Shown: positions 13,357 through 21,194, counted from the stretch's first letter. The stretch: 37,708 nucleotides of DNA from Micromonosporaceae bacterium (GCA_007130245.1 SLSW01000045.1:1-37708); one strand, 5' to 3'. Notes: generated by a model not told the origin, from the letters alone. Made by a program: numbers and translations.

Positions 13357-14372
13357 AGCAGCCACCACCCACACAGCAGTGCCATCGCGACGGCAACCGC
13401 CAGGGTGAGCGGGGCGAAGGTCGCCGCGAAGCGGCGGCCGAACACCCCGACCTGCATGGCGATCAACTTCAGGTCGACCACCGGCCCGACCACCAGGAAC
13501 ACCAGCCTGGAGGTCAGCGAGAACTGGGTCAGTGAGGCGGCCACGAACGCGTCGGCCTCCGAGCAGATCGACAACAGCACGGCCAGGCCGGCCATCACCG
13601 CGATCGCCAGCCACGGGTTGTCGGCCACCGCCGTCACCCACCGCTCCGGGATGACCACGTTGATGGTGGCCGCGGCCGCGGCGCCGATCACCAGGAAGCC
13701 GCCGGCGATCATGGTGTCGTGCCGCAGCGCGTTCCAGAACGCCCGGTGCCGGGAGGCGTCGTCGAGTTCGGGACGCGGCGGCAGCCGCAGCAGGTCCGCG
13801 CGGCCGAGCCGGATCCACAACCATCCGACGCCGACGGCGACCGCGGCGCTGGCCAGTGCCCGGGCGAGCACCATCTCCGGGTGGTCGGGAAAGGCCACCG
13901 CGGTGGCGATTAGCACGATCGGGTTGATCGCGGGCGCCGCCAGCAGGAACGCCAGCGCCGCCGCCTGGCTGACCCCCCGGCGCACCAGTGAGCCGGCGAT
14001 CGGCACCGAGCCGCACTCGCACCCGGGCATCACCACCGCCGAGCAACTGGCCACCGGCACCGCCAGTGCCTGGTTGCGGGGCAGTGCCTTCTGCCAGAAC
14101 GACCGGGGCACGTAGACGCCGATCGCGGCGGCCACACCGACGCCGCCGATCAGAAACGGCAACGCCTGCACCATGATCGCCACGAAGACGGTGGTCCATG
14201 CCTGCACCGCCGGGTGGCCGACGGCGGCCGCAATCGGAGAGCGGAAGATGGCGAGCAGGATGAGCAGCCCGGCGATGATCTCCACCGCCCCGATCCGGTC
14301 GCCGAAGCGGCGCCGTGACGGCGAGTGACCGTCCTCACGGGACGTGTAGGGCGGTGGCCTGTGCAGCGTCAC
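13353..14372 (-). CDS. COG0701/DUF318 family permease
   Basis: A 339-aa integral membrane protein with about eight hydrophobic helices. It carries the family signatures VVMPGCECGSVPIAGSLVRRGVS (about 113-135), LLAAPAINPIVLIATAVAF and SEADAFVAASL, in which Cys and Glu residues sit inside membrane segments. The transported species is not established; members are often described as putative metal or organic permeases, and several actinobacterial copies are reported to be zinc-responsive. The downstream TIGR03943 protein overlaps and is its likely partner. The GTG start is directly preceded by TAGCCT and six bases, so the message is probably leaderless. I saw no Zur box in the upstream 430 bases. 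Confidence 0.87.
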   Translation of the reverse strand: MTLHRPPPYTSREDGHSPSRRRFGDRIGAVEIIAGLLILLAIFRSPIAAAVGHPAVQAWTTVFVAIMVQALPFLIGGVGVAAAIGVYVPRSFWQKALPRNQALAVPVASCSAVVMPGCECGSVPIAGSLVRRGVSQAAALAFLLAAPAINPIVLIATAVAFPDHPEMVLARALASAAVAVGVGWLWIRLGRADLLRLPPRPELDDASRHRAFWNALRHDTMIAGGFLVIGAAAAATINVVIPERWVTAVADNPWLAIAVMAGLAVLLSICSEADAFVAASLTQFSLTSRLVFLVVGPVVDLKLIAMQVGVFGRRFAATFAPLTLAVAVAMALLCGWWLL

Positions 14373-14378
14373 CGGGAC

Positions 14379-14384
14379 AGGCTA
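14379..14384 (-). promoter_or_regulatory. -10 element of a leaderless promoter for the permease
   Basis: TAGCCT on the - strand ends six bases before the GTG start at 14372, so transcription would begin at or next to the start codon. No ribosome site is present. No good -35 was seen. Confidence 0.5.
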
Positions 14385-14802
14385 TCGGCCCGGCACCATC
14401 GCCGGGCAGGGCTGTGGACAACTCACGGGCGACGCCCGCTAGGTGGCGTTTCTCCTGCATCTCTGGTTCTGCTCCGCTGCTGCCGGGCGTGACCCCGCCG
14501 CGGAATGACCGGTGGCGGCCGGCCGCGCTCCCCGGCTTTCACCGATCGCTCAGCACCTCCTGGCACCGGTGGCTGACTCGGATGCCGGTCGGCGTCTGCT
14601 GGTGGTACCGGGATCCGTCGGCGTCCTCGCGCCATGACTAGTTCCTCGTTACCAGGCGTCGGGGGAAGTTCGCGTTGGTACGGAAGCCGGTACGGCTGGA
14701 CGGTCGATGCCGATGATACCGGCGGTCTTCGCGCCATCGGTCCACGTGGTGGCGTTCGTGCTGAATCGCCCGCGCCGTGCGGCCCTGCCTGCTCGCGGGC
14801 TG
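14385..14802. other. Intergenic stretch without recognised gene
   Basis: About 420 bases between the permease start and the stop of the secreted lipoprotein gene. Short open frames exist on both strands but none has a ribosome site, codon bias or recognisable motifs. GGTACGG occurs twice 12 bases apart (14677 and 14689). I found nothing else. Confidence 0.5.
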
Positions 14803-15411
14803 TCAGGCAGGTGCACGCACCAGTGTCACCGTTACCCTCACCTCGAGGGTGGCACGCGATGCCGGGTGGTCGGTGTCCGGGTCCGGCACGAGTGTGACGC
14901 GCACCGCGTCGGAGTCGGTGCTGGCTCGGATGGCGTCGGTGGCCGGCAGCAGCGCGCGTACCGGCTGGCCAGCTGCGGGTGGGTCGCGGTGCGGAAACGC
15001 CACGGTGCCGATGAATCCGGGCGCGCTCGTCGGCGTGTCCAGGTCGGCGTCGGGGGTGTTGACGAACACGATCAGCGCATAGCCCGGGCTGGTGGTCAGC
15101 TCGCCGAAGTCCAGGATCACCACCGCTTCGATGTCGGCGTCGGGTTCGCGCGCGGCTTCGGTGTCGATGCGGGCGGTTAGCTGCTCGGTGCCGGCAAGCT
15201 GCACGGTGGCCGGCTGCGGGGCTGCCAACTGGAGCACCGCCGAAGGGTATTGGTGGATCGTGTCGAGCTGCGCCTCGGCCTGCGGCGCGGGCTCAACCGT
15301 GGGTTGCGGCCGCAGCGGCTGGTCAGGTGCAGGTGTGTCGTTGCCGCAGCCGGCCGCGGCGGCAAGCAGGACCGCCGCGAGGCCGGTCACGCCTGCGGCC
15401 GGGCGCTTCAT
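14803..15411 (-). CDS. Secreted lipoprotein with polyphenol-oxidase C-terminal-like domain
   Basis: A 202-aa protein with a short positive N-terminus, hydrophobic core and lipobox-like AAAGC (Cys22), followed by a Pro-rich linker (PAPDQPLRPQPT). The body (about 45-200) aligns by eye with its neighbour at 15416-15943: VVILDFGEL, LIVFVNTPDADLDTPTSAPGFIGTVAF and a terminal LEVRVTVTLVRA. The VFVN plus GF-x-GT-x-x-F-x-H pattern resembles the KFDV/PPO1 domain that caps the C-terminus of plant and bacterial polyphenol oxidases. Here the domain is a separate exported protein in the tyrosinase operon. It may shield or stabilise the copper site, or act in copper delivery; that is inference. The His residues of the paralogue's HDHGHQH run are mostly replaced (FPHRDPP). 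Confidence 0.7.
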   Translation of the reverse strand: MKRPAAGVTGLAAVLLAAAAGCGNDTPAPDQPLRPQPTVEPAPQAEAQLDTIHQYPSAVLQLAAPQPATVQLAGTEQLTARIDTEAAREPDADIEAVVILDFGELTTSPGYALIVFVNTPDADLDTPTSAPGFIGTVAFPHRDPPAAGQPVRALLPATDAIRASTDSDAVRVTLVPDPDTDHPASRATLEVRVTVTLVRAPA

Positions 15412-15415
15412 GCGT

Positions 15416-15943
15416 TCAGCCTACCGTGGCGCGTACCAGTTCCAGGTGGGTTCTCACGTCGAGCGCCTCTGCGGGTAGGCGCCGTCCGGGCACGGCCACA
15501 GGTACCAGGGTGACCTCGATGGGGCCTGGTGGTGCGGTGCCGACGATGGCGCGCCGCGCCGGCAGTCGCACGGTGGTGGGGTGTTGATGGCCGTGGTCGT
15601 GGAAGAAGTTGATGGTGCCCAGAAAGCCCGGTGCTGACGTGGGGGTGTCGGCGCCGGCGCGGGCGGTGTTGACGAACACGAGCAGCCCGAGGTCGGGTAC
15701 GTGTTCGACCTGCGGGAACTCCAGCGTGATCACCGCCTCCACCTCATCGTCCCGCTCGAGGCGCTCGGACACGTCGATGGTGTCGGGTAGCTGCACGGGC
15801 AGCGGGGTCGGCACCGCCAGCGTCGGTGTGACCGTCGGATACTGCTCGATGACCTCGGCGCGCACCGCTGCGCCGTCTTCGAGGAACCGCCGTCGACGTT
15901 CGGCGTCCTCGTCGGCGGGATCGTTGTTGTTCTGCATGAGCAT
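15416..15943 (-). CDS. Tyrosinase-associated protein, polyphenol-oxidase C-terminal-like domain
   Basis: A 175-aa protein without an evident signal peptide; it begins with an Asn/acidic stretch (MLMQNNNDPADEDAERRRR). The core has VITLEFPQVEHV, LGLLVFVNTARAGADTPTSA, PGFLGTINFFHDHGHQHPTT and a closing LDVRTHLELVRATVG. The F-V-N and G-F-L-G-T plus His cluster resemble the KFDV/PPO1 domain of polyphenol oxidases, in which such a domain covers the dicopper site. It is 3 bases from the tyrosinase stop and 4 bases before the lipoprotein gene, so the three are co-translated. Possible roles are copper chaperone or caddie-like partner of the tyrosinase; the His cluster makes copper binding plausible. 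ATG 15943 or ATG 15937 could be the start; neither has a strong ribosome site. Confidence 0.7.
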   Translation of the reverse strand: MLMQNNNDPADEDAERRRRFLEDGAAVRAEVIEQYPTVTPTLAVPTPLPVQLPDTIDVSERLERDDEVEAVITLEFPQVEHVPDLGLLVFVNTARAGADTPTSAPGFLGTINFFHDHGHQHPTTVRLPARRAIVGTAPPGPIEVTLVPVAVPGRRLPAEALDVRTHLELVRATVG

Positions 15944-15946
15944 GGC

Positions 15947-16882
15947 TCACACCACTTCCTGGGTGTCGTAGCGGTAGCTGAGCAGCGGGTAGAGGGTCGT
16001 TTCGGCCACCCGCACGGTCACCGGGTCGCCGTCGCGGTCGCTGAACTCGCTGAACTCGGTGTCGGTCCAGTCGCTGTCGTTGGTGTTCGGGTTCTCCTCG
16101 ACCAGGTTCCACTGCACCCACAGCTGGTCCACCCGGCAGTGGTGGAGCCAGAACACCGGATCCAGCGGTGACATGAACGAAGCCATGGTCCCGCCGACAA
16201 AGTTGTGGATGTAGTTGTGTGGGCCGCTTTCCAACGGCGCCATACCCGGCCCGAAGTGCGGCGGATGGTTCAGACCAACGGCCTCACCGGCGAACAGGAT
16301 GAAGTTGCCGGTCGCAAGCGCGTTGTCCACGGTGGCCTGACCCACCTGGGCGTCGCTGGCCTGCGAGGTCGGGGTCGCGGTGCGGTTGTCGTGAAAGAGC
16401 GGCGAGGACTCGTCCCAGAACACCGCCGGCACCTGCCGGTCGACTGTCCAGTTCCAGTACGGCAACGCGAAATCGTCATCGCCGGACATCTCCCGGCAGA
16501 TCTGCTCGAAGTAGTACAGGTATGCGCGGTGCCACGGCAGGAACAGCCAGTTGTGGTGCCGGCAGAAGTCGTTGTGGATCTCAGCCTGACGTGTCCAGCT
16601 GCGCGCATCCGTATTCGGCAGCGCCTGCATCGCCTCCACCGCGGCCGCGTAGCTTGCGATGACCGGATCGTCTGGATCCATGGTGGCGATGTTGCGCCGC
16701 ATCGGCCGGTTGCGGATCTGCTCGAGCAGATCCTCGATCTGCGCCTGGGTGCAGGCCAGCCCCACGCCTGCCGCACCGGCCATACCGGCCAGAATCCCCA
16801 GCTGCCGCCGGGTCAGGCCCAACGCCTTGTGCCTCGGCCTGTCACCTGTGCTCGCGTCCAGCGAGTCGAACAACCGCTCCAC
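15947..16882 (-). CDS. Tyrosinase / polyphenol oxidase, Tat-exported
   Basis: A type 3 dicopper oxidase of 311 aa that would hydroxylate phenols and oxidise catechols to quinones. CuA ligands are H103, H110 and H118 in EIHNDFCRHHNWLFLPWH. Cys107 lies between them where plant-type enzymes form a Cys-His thioether. CuB ligands are H222 and H226 (GPHNYIHNF) and H248 (DPVFWLHHCRVD). The N-terminus has a twin-arginine motif (LTRRQLGIL, 23-31), a hydrophobic stretch and a Cys44, so it is exported folded and may be lipidated, although the lipobox is imperfect. No C-terminal shielding domain is fused; two separate proteins downstream look like it. GTG 16882 follows GGAGGG at good spacing. The sequence is more like polyphenol oxidases than Streptomyces MelC2. 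Confidence 0.92.
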   Translation of the reverse strand: MERLFDSLDASTGDRPRHKALGLTRRQLGILAGMAGAAGVGLACTQAQIEDLLEQIRNRPMRRNIATMDPDDPVIASYAAAVEAMQALPNTDARSWTRQAEIHNDFCRHHNWLFLPWHRAYLYYFEQICREMSGDDDFALPYWNWTVDRQVPAVFWDESSPLFHDNRTATPTSQASDAQVGQATVDNALATGNFILFAGEAVGLNHPPHFGPGMAPLESGPHNYIHNFVGGTMASFMSPLDPVFWLHHCRVDQLWVQWNLVEENPNTNDSDWTDTEFSEFSDRDGDPVTVRVAETTLYPLLSYRYDTQEVV

Positions 16883-16956
16883 GGATCCACCCTCCGGCCT
16901 GGTCAGCAGCCGTGCTCCTCAGACCAGGATGAGTGACCCCCAGCGCGCGGCAACCG

Positions 16957-16974
16957 GTCTGTCGCCTAACAGAC
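16957..16974. promoter_or_regulatory. Inverted repeat GTCTGT-N6-ACAGAC upstream of the tyrosinase operon
   Basis: Perfect 6-bp arms separated by CGCCTA, about 80 bases upstream of the GTG start. The same arms with a one-base spacer form the palindrome upstream of the lan operon, and TAACAGACA is common to both when one is read on the opposite strand. Confidence 0.45.
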
Positions 16975-17300
16975 ACGCTGCGCAATTCCGACCGTGCCGA
17001 CATGACACAACCGACACAGTGCCGCACGGACAACACACCGAATTGCGCGCCTGGCACCGAAATGCTGAGGCTACATACCGCCGCGCGTCCTTCGGTGGCG
17101 TCGGGCCATGAGTGGCACACACACCGGCCGGCGCCGCATCCCACCCCGGCGGGCTCTGCCGGCAGCCGCGGGGACGCGGCGCCCGAACGCCATTGAACCA
17201 CCCCCCCATCGTCGATCATGCACCTGTGCACGTTGAATCTCCCACATTTGTACCCATTCGACCGGTGCACAACTGCAAGATCGGCGGGGAAGGGGGGTGC
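16975..17300. other. Intergenic stretch between the tyrosinase operon and uppS
   Basis: Its base composition is more A/C rich than the surroundings (17000-17070 especially). Short open frames are present but none is convincing. A short TGCAC-CTG-TGCA dyad occurs near 17219-17230 close to the 3' end of uppS. This is the right boundary of the accessory block; no tRNA, att-like repeat or transposase remnant was recognised. Confidence 0.4.
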
Positions 17301-18089
17301 TCAGGCGGCGCCGAAGCGGCGGTGCCGCCGCGCGAAGGTCTCACACGCCTGCCACAGGTGGCGGCGGTCGAAGTCCGGCCACAGCACGTCCAGGTACACG
17401 TGCTCGGCGTAGGCCGACTGCCACGGCAGGAAGTTGGAGGTGCGCTGCTCGCCGGAGGGGCGCAGGAACATGTCCACCTCCGGCAGGTCCGGCTGGTACA
17501 GGTAGCGGGCGAAGGTCTTCTCGTTGACCCGGTCCGGTCGCAACCGCCCGGCTGCCACGTCGCGGGCGATCGCCGCGGCCGCGTCGGCGATCTCCGCCTG
17601 GCCACCGTAGTTGACGCAGAACTGCAGAGTCAGGGTCGAGTTGTGCCGGGACATCTCCTCGGCGGTGCGCAGCTCGTTGATCACGCTCTTCCACAACCGG
17701 CCGGCGCGGCCGGCCCACAGCACCCGCACCCCCAGCGCGACAAGCTGGTCACGGCGGCGGCGGATCACGTCCCGGTTGAACCCCATCAGCCACCGGACCT
17801 CCTCCGGCGAGCGCTTCCAGTTCTCGGTGGAAAACGCGTACGCCGACAGGCACGGAATGCCCAGCTCCAGCGCCCCCTCGATGGTGTCGAACAGCGCCGA
17901 CTCGCCCCGCTCGTGGCCCCTGGTGCGGGGCAGGCCCCGCTGCTGGGCCCAGCGCCCGTTGCCGTCCATGACCAGGGCCACGTGCTGCGGCAGCACCTCC
18001 GACGACAAGTCCGGCGGTCGCGCTCCCGACGGGTGCGGTGTCGGCCGCTCCGGCGCGACCCGCCCGCGCCCACCCGATCGGCTGTTCAC
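17301..18089 (-). CDS. uppS: Isoprenyl (undecaprenyl-type) diphosphate synthase
   Basis: A cis-prenyltransferase of 262 aa that builds the long-chain polyprenyl diphosphate carrier for cell-wall synthesis from isopentenyl diphosphate and an allylic primer. Hallmarks are [24 protein letters not shown] (about 36-59, with the catalytic Asp), [27 protein letters not shown] and the C-terminal [20 protein letters not shown]. The N-terminal tail of about 30 residues is disordered-looking. GTG 18089 overlaps the recO stop (GTGA), and an open frame extending beyond it is shadow over recO. In several actinobacteria the gene next to it is zur; here they are 14 kb apart. Confidence 0.95.
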   Translation of the reverse strand: MNSRSGGRGRVAPERPTPHPSGARPPDLSSEVLPQHVALVMDGNGRWAQQRGLPRTRGHERGESALFDTIEGALELGIPCLSAYAFSTENWKRSPEEVRWLMGFNRDVIRRRRDQLVALGVRVLWAGRAGRLWKSVINELRTAEEMSRHNSTLTLQFCVNYGGQAEIADAAAAIARDVAAGRLRPDRVNEKTFARYLYQPDLPEVDMFLRPSGEQRTSNFLPWQSAYAEHVYLDVLWPDFDRRHLWQACETFARRHRRFGAA

Positions 18090-18868
18090 GCCCGCTCCCC
18101 CCTGTCGACCAGCGGCAAGGATCGTAACCCGCGCTCGAGATGCCACTGCAGGTGCGCGGCGACCAGCCCGGAAGCCTGCCGCCGGGCCGCCGGCTCGGAG
18201 TCGTCGGCCACCGCCCAGTCGCCGGAGGTCAACGCCACCATCAGCGCCACCGCCGCCGGTGAGGGGTGGGCCGCGCCCGGCGGCCGGCAGTCGCCGCACA
18301 CGGCACCGCCCGCCGGCACGGAGAACGCCGCATGCTGCCCCGGGGTGCCACAGACCGCGCACGCGGTCAGGGCCGGTTCCCAGCCGGCGACCGCCATGGC
18401 CCGCAGCAGGTACGCGTCCAGCACCAGGGTCGCCGCATGCTCCGCGGTGGCGATGGCCCGGATCGCGCCCAGCGTCAACAGGAACAGCTGCCGCGAAGGC
18501 TCCCCCTCCTCCGGGGTGAGGCGCTCGGCGGTCTCAACGATCGCGCTCGCCGCGGTGTAGCGGGGATAGTCGTGCAGGAACCGGCCACCGTGCAGCGCGA
18601 TCGCCTCGGCCTGCGCGACGGTGAGCAGGCTGCCGCCGGCGCGTTCGGTCGCCGGCGCCGCGAGCTGCAGCTCCACGTGCCCGAACGGCTCCAGCCGGGC
18701 GCCGAACCGGCTGCTGGTGCGGCGCACACCCTTGGCCACCGCCCGCACGCGGCCGTGGCGGCGGGTCAGCAGCGTGATGATCCGGTCGGACTCGCCCAGT
18801 TTCTGGGTGCGCAGCACCACCGCATCGTCGCGGTAAAGCTGCCTGCGGTATCCGGCCACGTGCCCCAT
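18086..18868 (-). CDS. recO: DNA repair protein RecO
   Basis: A 260-aa recombination mediator that helps load RecA on SSB-coated single strands in the RecFOR pathway. It has the N-terminal OB-fold ([25 protein letters not shown], then [17 protein letters not shown]), a helical C-terminal domain and a zinc finger CAVC...CGDC at about 180-210. ATG 18868 was chosen because RecO proteins begin just before the [10 protein letters not shown] strand; an in-frame GTG at 18961 would add 31 unlike residues. GAGGG lies about 6 bases upstream of the ATG. Co-transcribed with uppS. Confidence 0.95.
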   Translation of the reverse strand: MGHVAGYRRQLYRDDAVVLRTQKLGESDRIITLLTRRHGRVRAVAKGVRRTSSRFGARLEPFGHVELQLAAPATERAGGSLLTVAQAEAIALHGGRFLHDYPRYTAASAIVETAERLTPEEGEPSRQLFLLTLGAIRAIATAEHAATLVLDAYLLRAMAVAGWEPALTACAVCGTPGQHAAFSVPAGGAVCGDCRPPGAAHPSPAAVALMVALTSGDWAVADDSEPAARRQASGLVAAHLQWHLERGLRSLPLVDRGERA

Positions 18869-19006
18869 TGTCACCCTCGCCGCCCACGGGCCGCGGTACG
18901 GCGTCGAGCGGCCCGGCGGCAGGCCGGATGCGAGGTGATCCCCACCGAGAATCTCGCGCACGGTGCCGACTACGACGGGGGTTCCGGATCGAGAGCCGTT
19001 CGCGAG

Positions 19007-19609
19007 CTATGACGTGCTCTTGACCAGCTCGACGAGGCGCTCCCGCTGCGCCGGATCGTCCAGCCCGGAGGTCAACCCCACCGCCCGCGCGCCCGCGTCC
19101 AGGAAATCCCGGGCCGTGTCGACCGTGATGCCCCCGGTGCCGACATAGTTCACGTCCGGGAACGGCCCACGGATAGCGCGGAACCACGCCGGGGACAGGG
19201 CCACGGAGGGAAACGCCTTGACCCAGCGACACCCGGCCCGGTGGGCCTGCTGCACCTCGGTGCCGGTGGCCACCCCGGGCAGGTGCGGCATCCCGGCGGC
19301 CAGGCTCACCGCCAGCACCGCCGGATCCCATCCCGGCGCCACGGTGTAACGGGCACCGGCCTGCGCCGCCGCCCGTACCTGCTCCGGAGTGATCACCGTG
19401 CCCGCGCCCACCAGCTTGCCCCGTTCGGCGCCCGCCGCCACGGCTGCCGCCAGCGAGGCCACCGCGTCCGGTGTGCCGATGGTGACCTCCAGCACCTCCA
19501 CGCCGGCGTCCCAGGCGTCACCGGCCAACCGCACGGTCTCCTCCGGTGACTGGCCGCGCATGATGCACATCACCCGGTGGCTACCGAACACGTCCTCAAA
19601 CTGGATCAT
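19007..19609 (-). CDS. eda: KDPG/KDPGal-type aldolase (Eda family)
   Basis: A 200-aa TIM-barrel class I aldolase that would split 2-keto-3-deoxy-6-phosphogluconate (or the galactonate) into pyruvate and glyceraldehyde 3-phosphate. Motifs are VEVLEVTIGTPDA (with the catalytic-type Glu), LVGAGTVITPEQV, ARYTVAPGWDPAV, LPGVATGTEVQQA and the Schiff-base lysine in CRWVKAFPS. The phosphate-binding loop is YVGTGGITVD. ATG 19609 follows GGGGA. It lies inside the era-recO-uppS series, where such a gene is not part of the usual order, and no Entner-Doudoroff dehydratase is adjacent. Gaps of 138 and 243 bases on either side hold no gene and suggest its own promoter. Confidence 0.9.
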   Translation of the reverse strand: MIQFEDVFGSHRVMCIMRGQSPEETVRLAGDAWDAGVEVLEVTIGTPDAVASLAAAVAAGAERGKLVGAGTVITPEQVRAAAQAGARYTVAPGWDPAVLAVSLAAGMPHLPGVATGTEVQQAHRAGCRWVKAFPSVALSPAWFRAIRGPFPDVNYVGTGGITVDTARDFLDAGARAVGLTSGLDDPAQRERLVELVKSTS

Positions 19610-19852
19610 CGACAGTCCCCAATCGCATCCGCAACTCCGTAGCCGGTGGCGGGTCACCGAGATCGTCCGTCGACCGCAGCGCACACCCGGCATTGCGCCG
19701 AACGGGTCGGCGCCCGCCGGCGCCGCCTCGCCACCCCCGGGGCAGCGCCCACGGCGGAGGTGGCGAGCGTCGCCAGTCTCCCGGGCACGCCCACACGCTA
19801 CCGGCCGGGCCGGGGATCGGTCGAGAAACGTCGTGTCCAGGCCCGGACGAGG

Positions 19853-20767
19853 TCAGTAGCCCAGCTTGCGCAGCTGGCGGGGATCTCGCTGCCACTCCTT
19901 GGCCACGCGCACGTGCAGGTCCAGATAGACCCGGGTGCCCAGCAACTGCTCGATCTCGGCGCGCGCCCGGGTGCCGACATCGCGCAGCCGGCTGCCCCGG
20001 TGCCCGATCACGATCGCCTTCTGGCTGGAGCGCTCCACGTACAGGTCCGCGAAGATACGGGTCAGCCCGTCCTCGGCATGGACCTCCTCGACCACCACCG
20101 CGATCGAGTGCGGCAATTCGTCGCGGACCCCCTCCAGCGCCGCCTCCCGCACCAGCTCGGCGATCAGCACCCGCTCCGGTTGCTCGGTGAGCATGTCGTC
20201 CGGATACAGCTGGGGCGACTCGGGCAGGTACGACGTCATCAGCTCCACCAGCGTGTCGACCTGATGGCCGGTGACCGCGCTGACCGGCACCACCTCGGCG
20301 AACTCCCCCAGCTCAGCCACGGCGGCCAGCTGCTCGGCCAACCGCGCCGGACCGACCAGGTCGGTCTTGGTCACCACCGCCAGCACCGTGGCGTGCAGTG
20401 CGGCGATCTCGCCGCTGATGAACCGGTCGCCGCGGCCGATCGGCTCGTCGGCCGGCAGGCACAACCCGATCACGTCGACCTCGCTCCAGGTCGCCCGCAC
20501 CAGGTCGTTGAGGCGCTCGCCGAGCAGCGTGCGGGGGCGATGCAGCCCGGGGGTGTCCACCAGCACCAGCTGCGCCCGCGGCCGGTGCAGGACGCCGCGG
20601 ATGACGTGCCGGGTGGTCTGCGGCTTACTGGAGGTGATCGCGATCTTCTGCCCGATGATGGCGTTGGTCAGCGTCGACTTGCCGGCGTTGGGCCGGCCGA
20701 CGAAGCAGGCGAAACCCGCCCGGTAGGGCTCCTCGGCCGGGGTGTCGGACAGGTGCGGGTCGGCCAT
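19853..20767 (-). CDS. era: GTPase Era
   Basis: A 304-aa GTPase that binds the 3' end of 16S rRNA and assists 30S assembly. G motifs are G1 GRPNAGKST, G2 region SSKPQTTRH, G3 VDTPGL and G4 VVTKTDLV, followed by EVVPVSAVTG. The C-terminal KH domain holds VIGHRGSRLRDVGTRARAEIE and LHVRVAKEWQRD. ATG 20767 lies only 5 bases after the deaminase-like gene, so the two are cotranscribed. The length is normal. Confidence 0.96.
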   Translation of the reverse strand: MADPHLSDTPAEEPYRAGFACFVGRPNAGKSTLTNAIIGQKIAITSSKPQTTRHVIRGVLHRPRAQLVLVDTPGLHRPRTLLGERLNDLVRATWSEVDVIGLCLPADEPIGRGDRFISGEIAALHATVLAVVTKTDLVGPARLAEQLAAVAELGEFAEVVPVSAVTGHQVDTLVELMTSYLPESPQLYPDDMLTEQPERVLIAELVREAALEGVRDELPHSIAVVVEEVHAEDGLTRIFADLYVERSSQKAIVIGHRGSRLRDVGTRARAEIEQLLGTRVYLDLHVRVAKEWQRDPRQLRKLGY

Positions 20768-20772
20768 GGCGC

Positions 20773-21108
20773 TCAGTCGCGCACCGTGGCCAGCACGGTG
20801 CCGTCCGGTGTGGCCACATGGATGGGTGCACCGACCCCGAGATCCCGCACCGCCGCGCGACCCGCGCCATCCAGCGTGGACGCCTCGGTGACCACCGCCG
20901 CGGCCTCCAGCCGTACCGCTCCGGCAGCCACGGCCGACGCCACCGACAGCTGCAGCGCGGTGATCGTCAACGACGGCAGCGCCACACTCGCGGCCGCGTA
21001 GGTGCGCCCGTCACCGTCGCGCACCGCCGCACCTTCCACCGCCCCGATCCGGGCGCGCGCCGCCCGGGCCAGCGTCACCAGCTTGGTGTCCTCGTCGTCC
21101 AGTCCCAC
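20773..21108 (-). CDS. Degenerate cytidine-deaminase-like protein
   Basis: A small protein of 111 aa in the slot between the CorC-like gene and era that actinobacteria commonly fill with a cytidine-deaminase-fold protein (compare Rv2365c). The helix-strand pattern LARAARARIGAVEGAAVRDGDGRTYAAASV and the next helix resemble cytidine deaminase, but the zinc motif (C/H-A-E) is replaced by TALQL and no PCxxC pair follows. It should therefore not deaminate cytidine by the standard mechanism. Its role is unknown; conserved linkage to era hints at RNA or ribosome biology. The gene ends 5 bases before era. Confidence 0.75.
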   Translation of the reverse strand: MGLDDEDTKLVTLARAARARIGAVEGAAVRDGDGRTYAAASVALPSLTITALQLSVASAVAAGAVRLEAAAVVTEASTLDGAGRAAVRDLGVGAPIHVATPDGTVLATVRD

Positions 21109-21142
21109 GCCTCACCCCTCAGCTCGCGCGAGTCCCGCCGCG

Positions 21143-21194
21143 GGTGCGACAGGTCCAGCCGGTGCGGCAGGTCAGCCGGTGCGGCAGGTCAGCC
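21143..21194. repeat. Three tandem copies of a 17-18 bp unit
   Basis: GGTGCGGCAGGTCAGCC is present twice head to tail (21161-21177, 21178-21194), preceded by a related copy with one extra base and one substitution (21143-21160). The last copy runs over the stop codon of the CNNM gene. It looks like a local duplication in the short gap; no dyad is evident. Confidence 0.75.

Noticed and set aside
12592-14199. Single 535-codon fusion protein
   Set aside because: Only the 3' 254 codons show a real protein; the upstream part is the out-of-frame shadow of the permease, which itself has intact family motifs.
14373-14660. Zur box upstream of the permease
   Set aside because: No TGAAAAT-type inverted repeat could be found in this interval on either strand.
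14634-14802. Transposase remnant or small gene in the gap
   Set aside because: Translations in all frames show no recognisable motif and no codon bias; left as unassigned.
15947-16882. Classical MelC2-type tyrosinase
   Set aside because: It has its own Tat-type signal, the Cys between CuA histidines and KFDV-like partners, and no MelC1 gene; it is closer to polyphenol oxidases.
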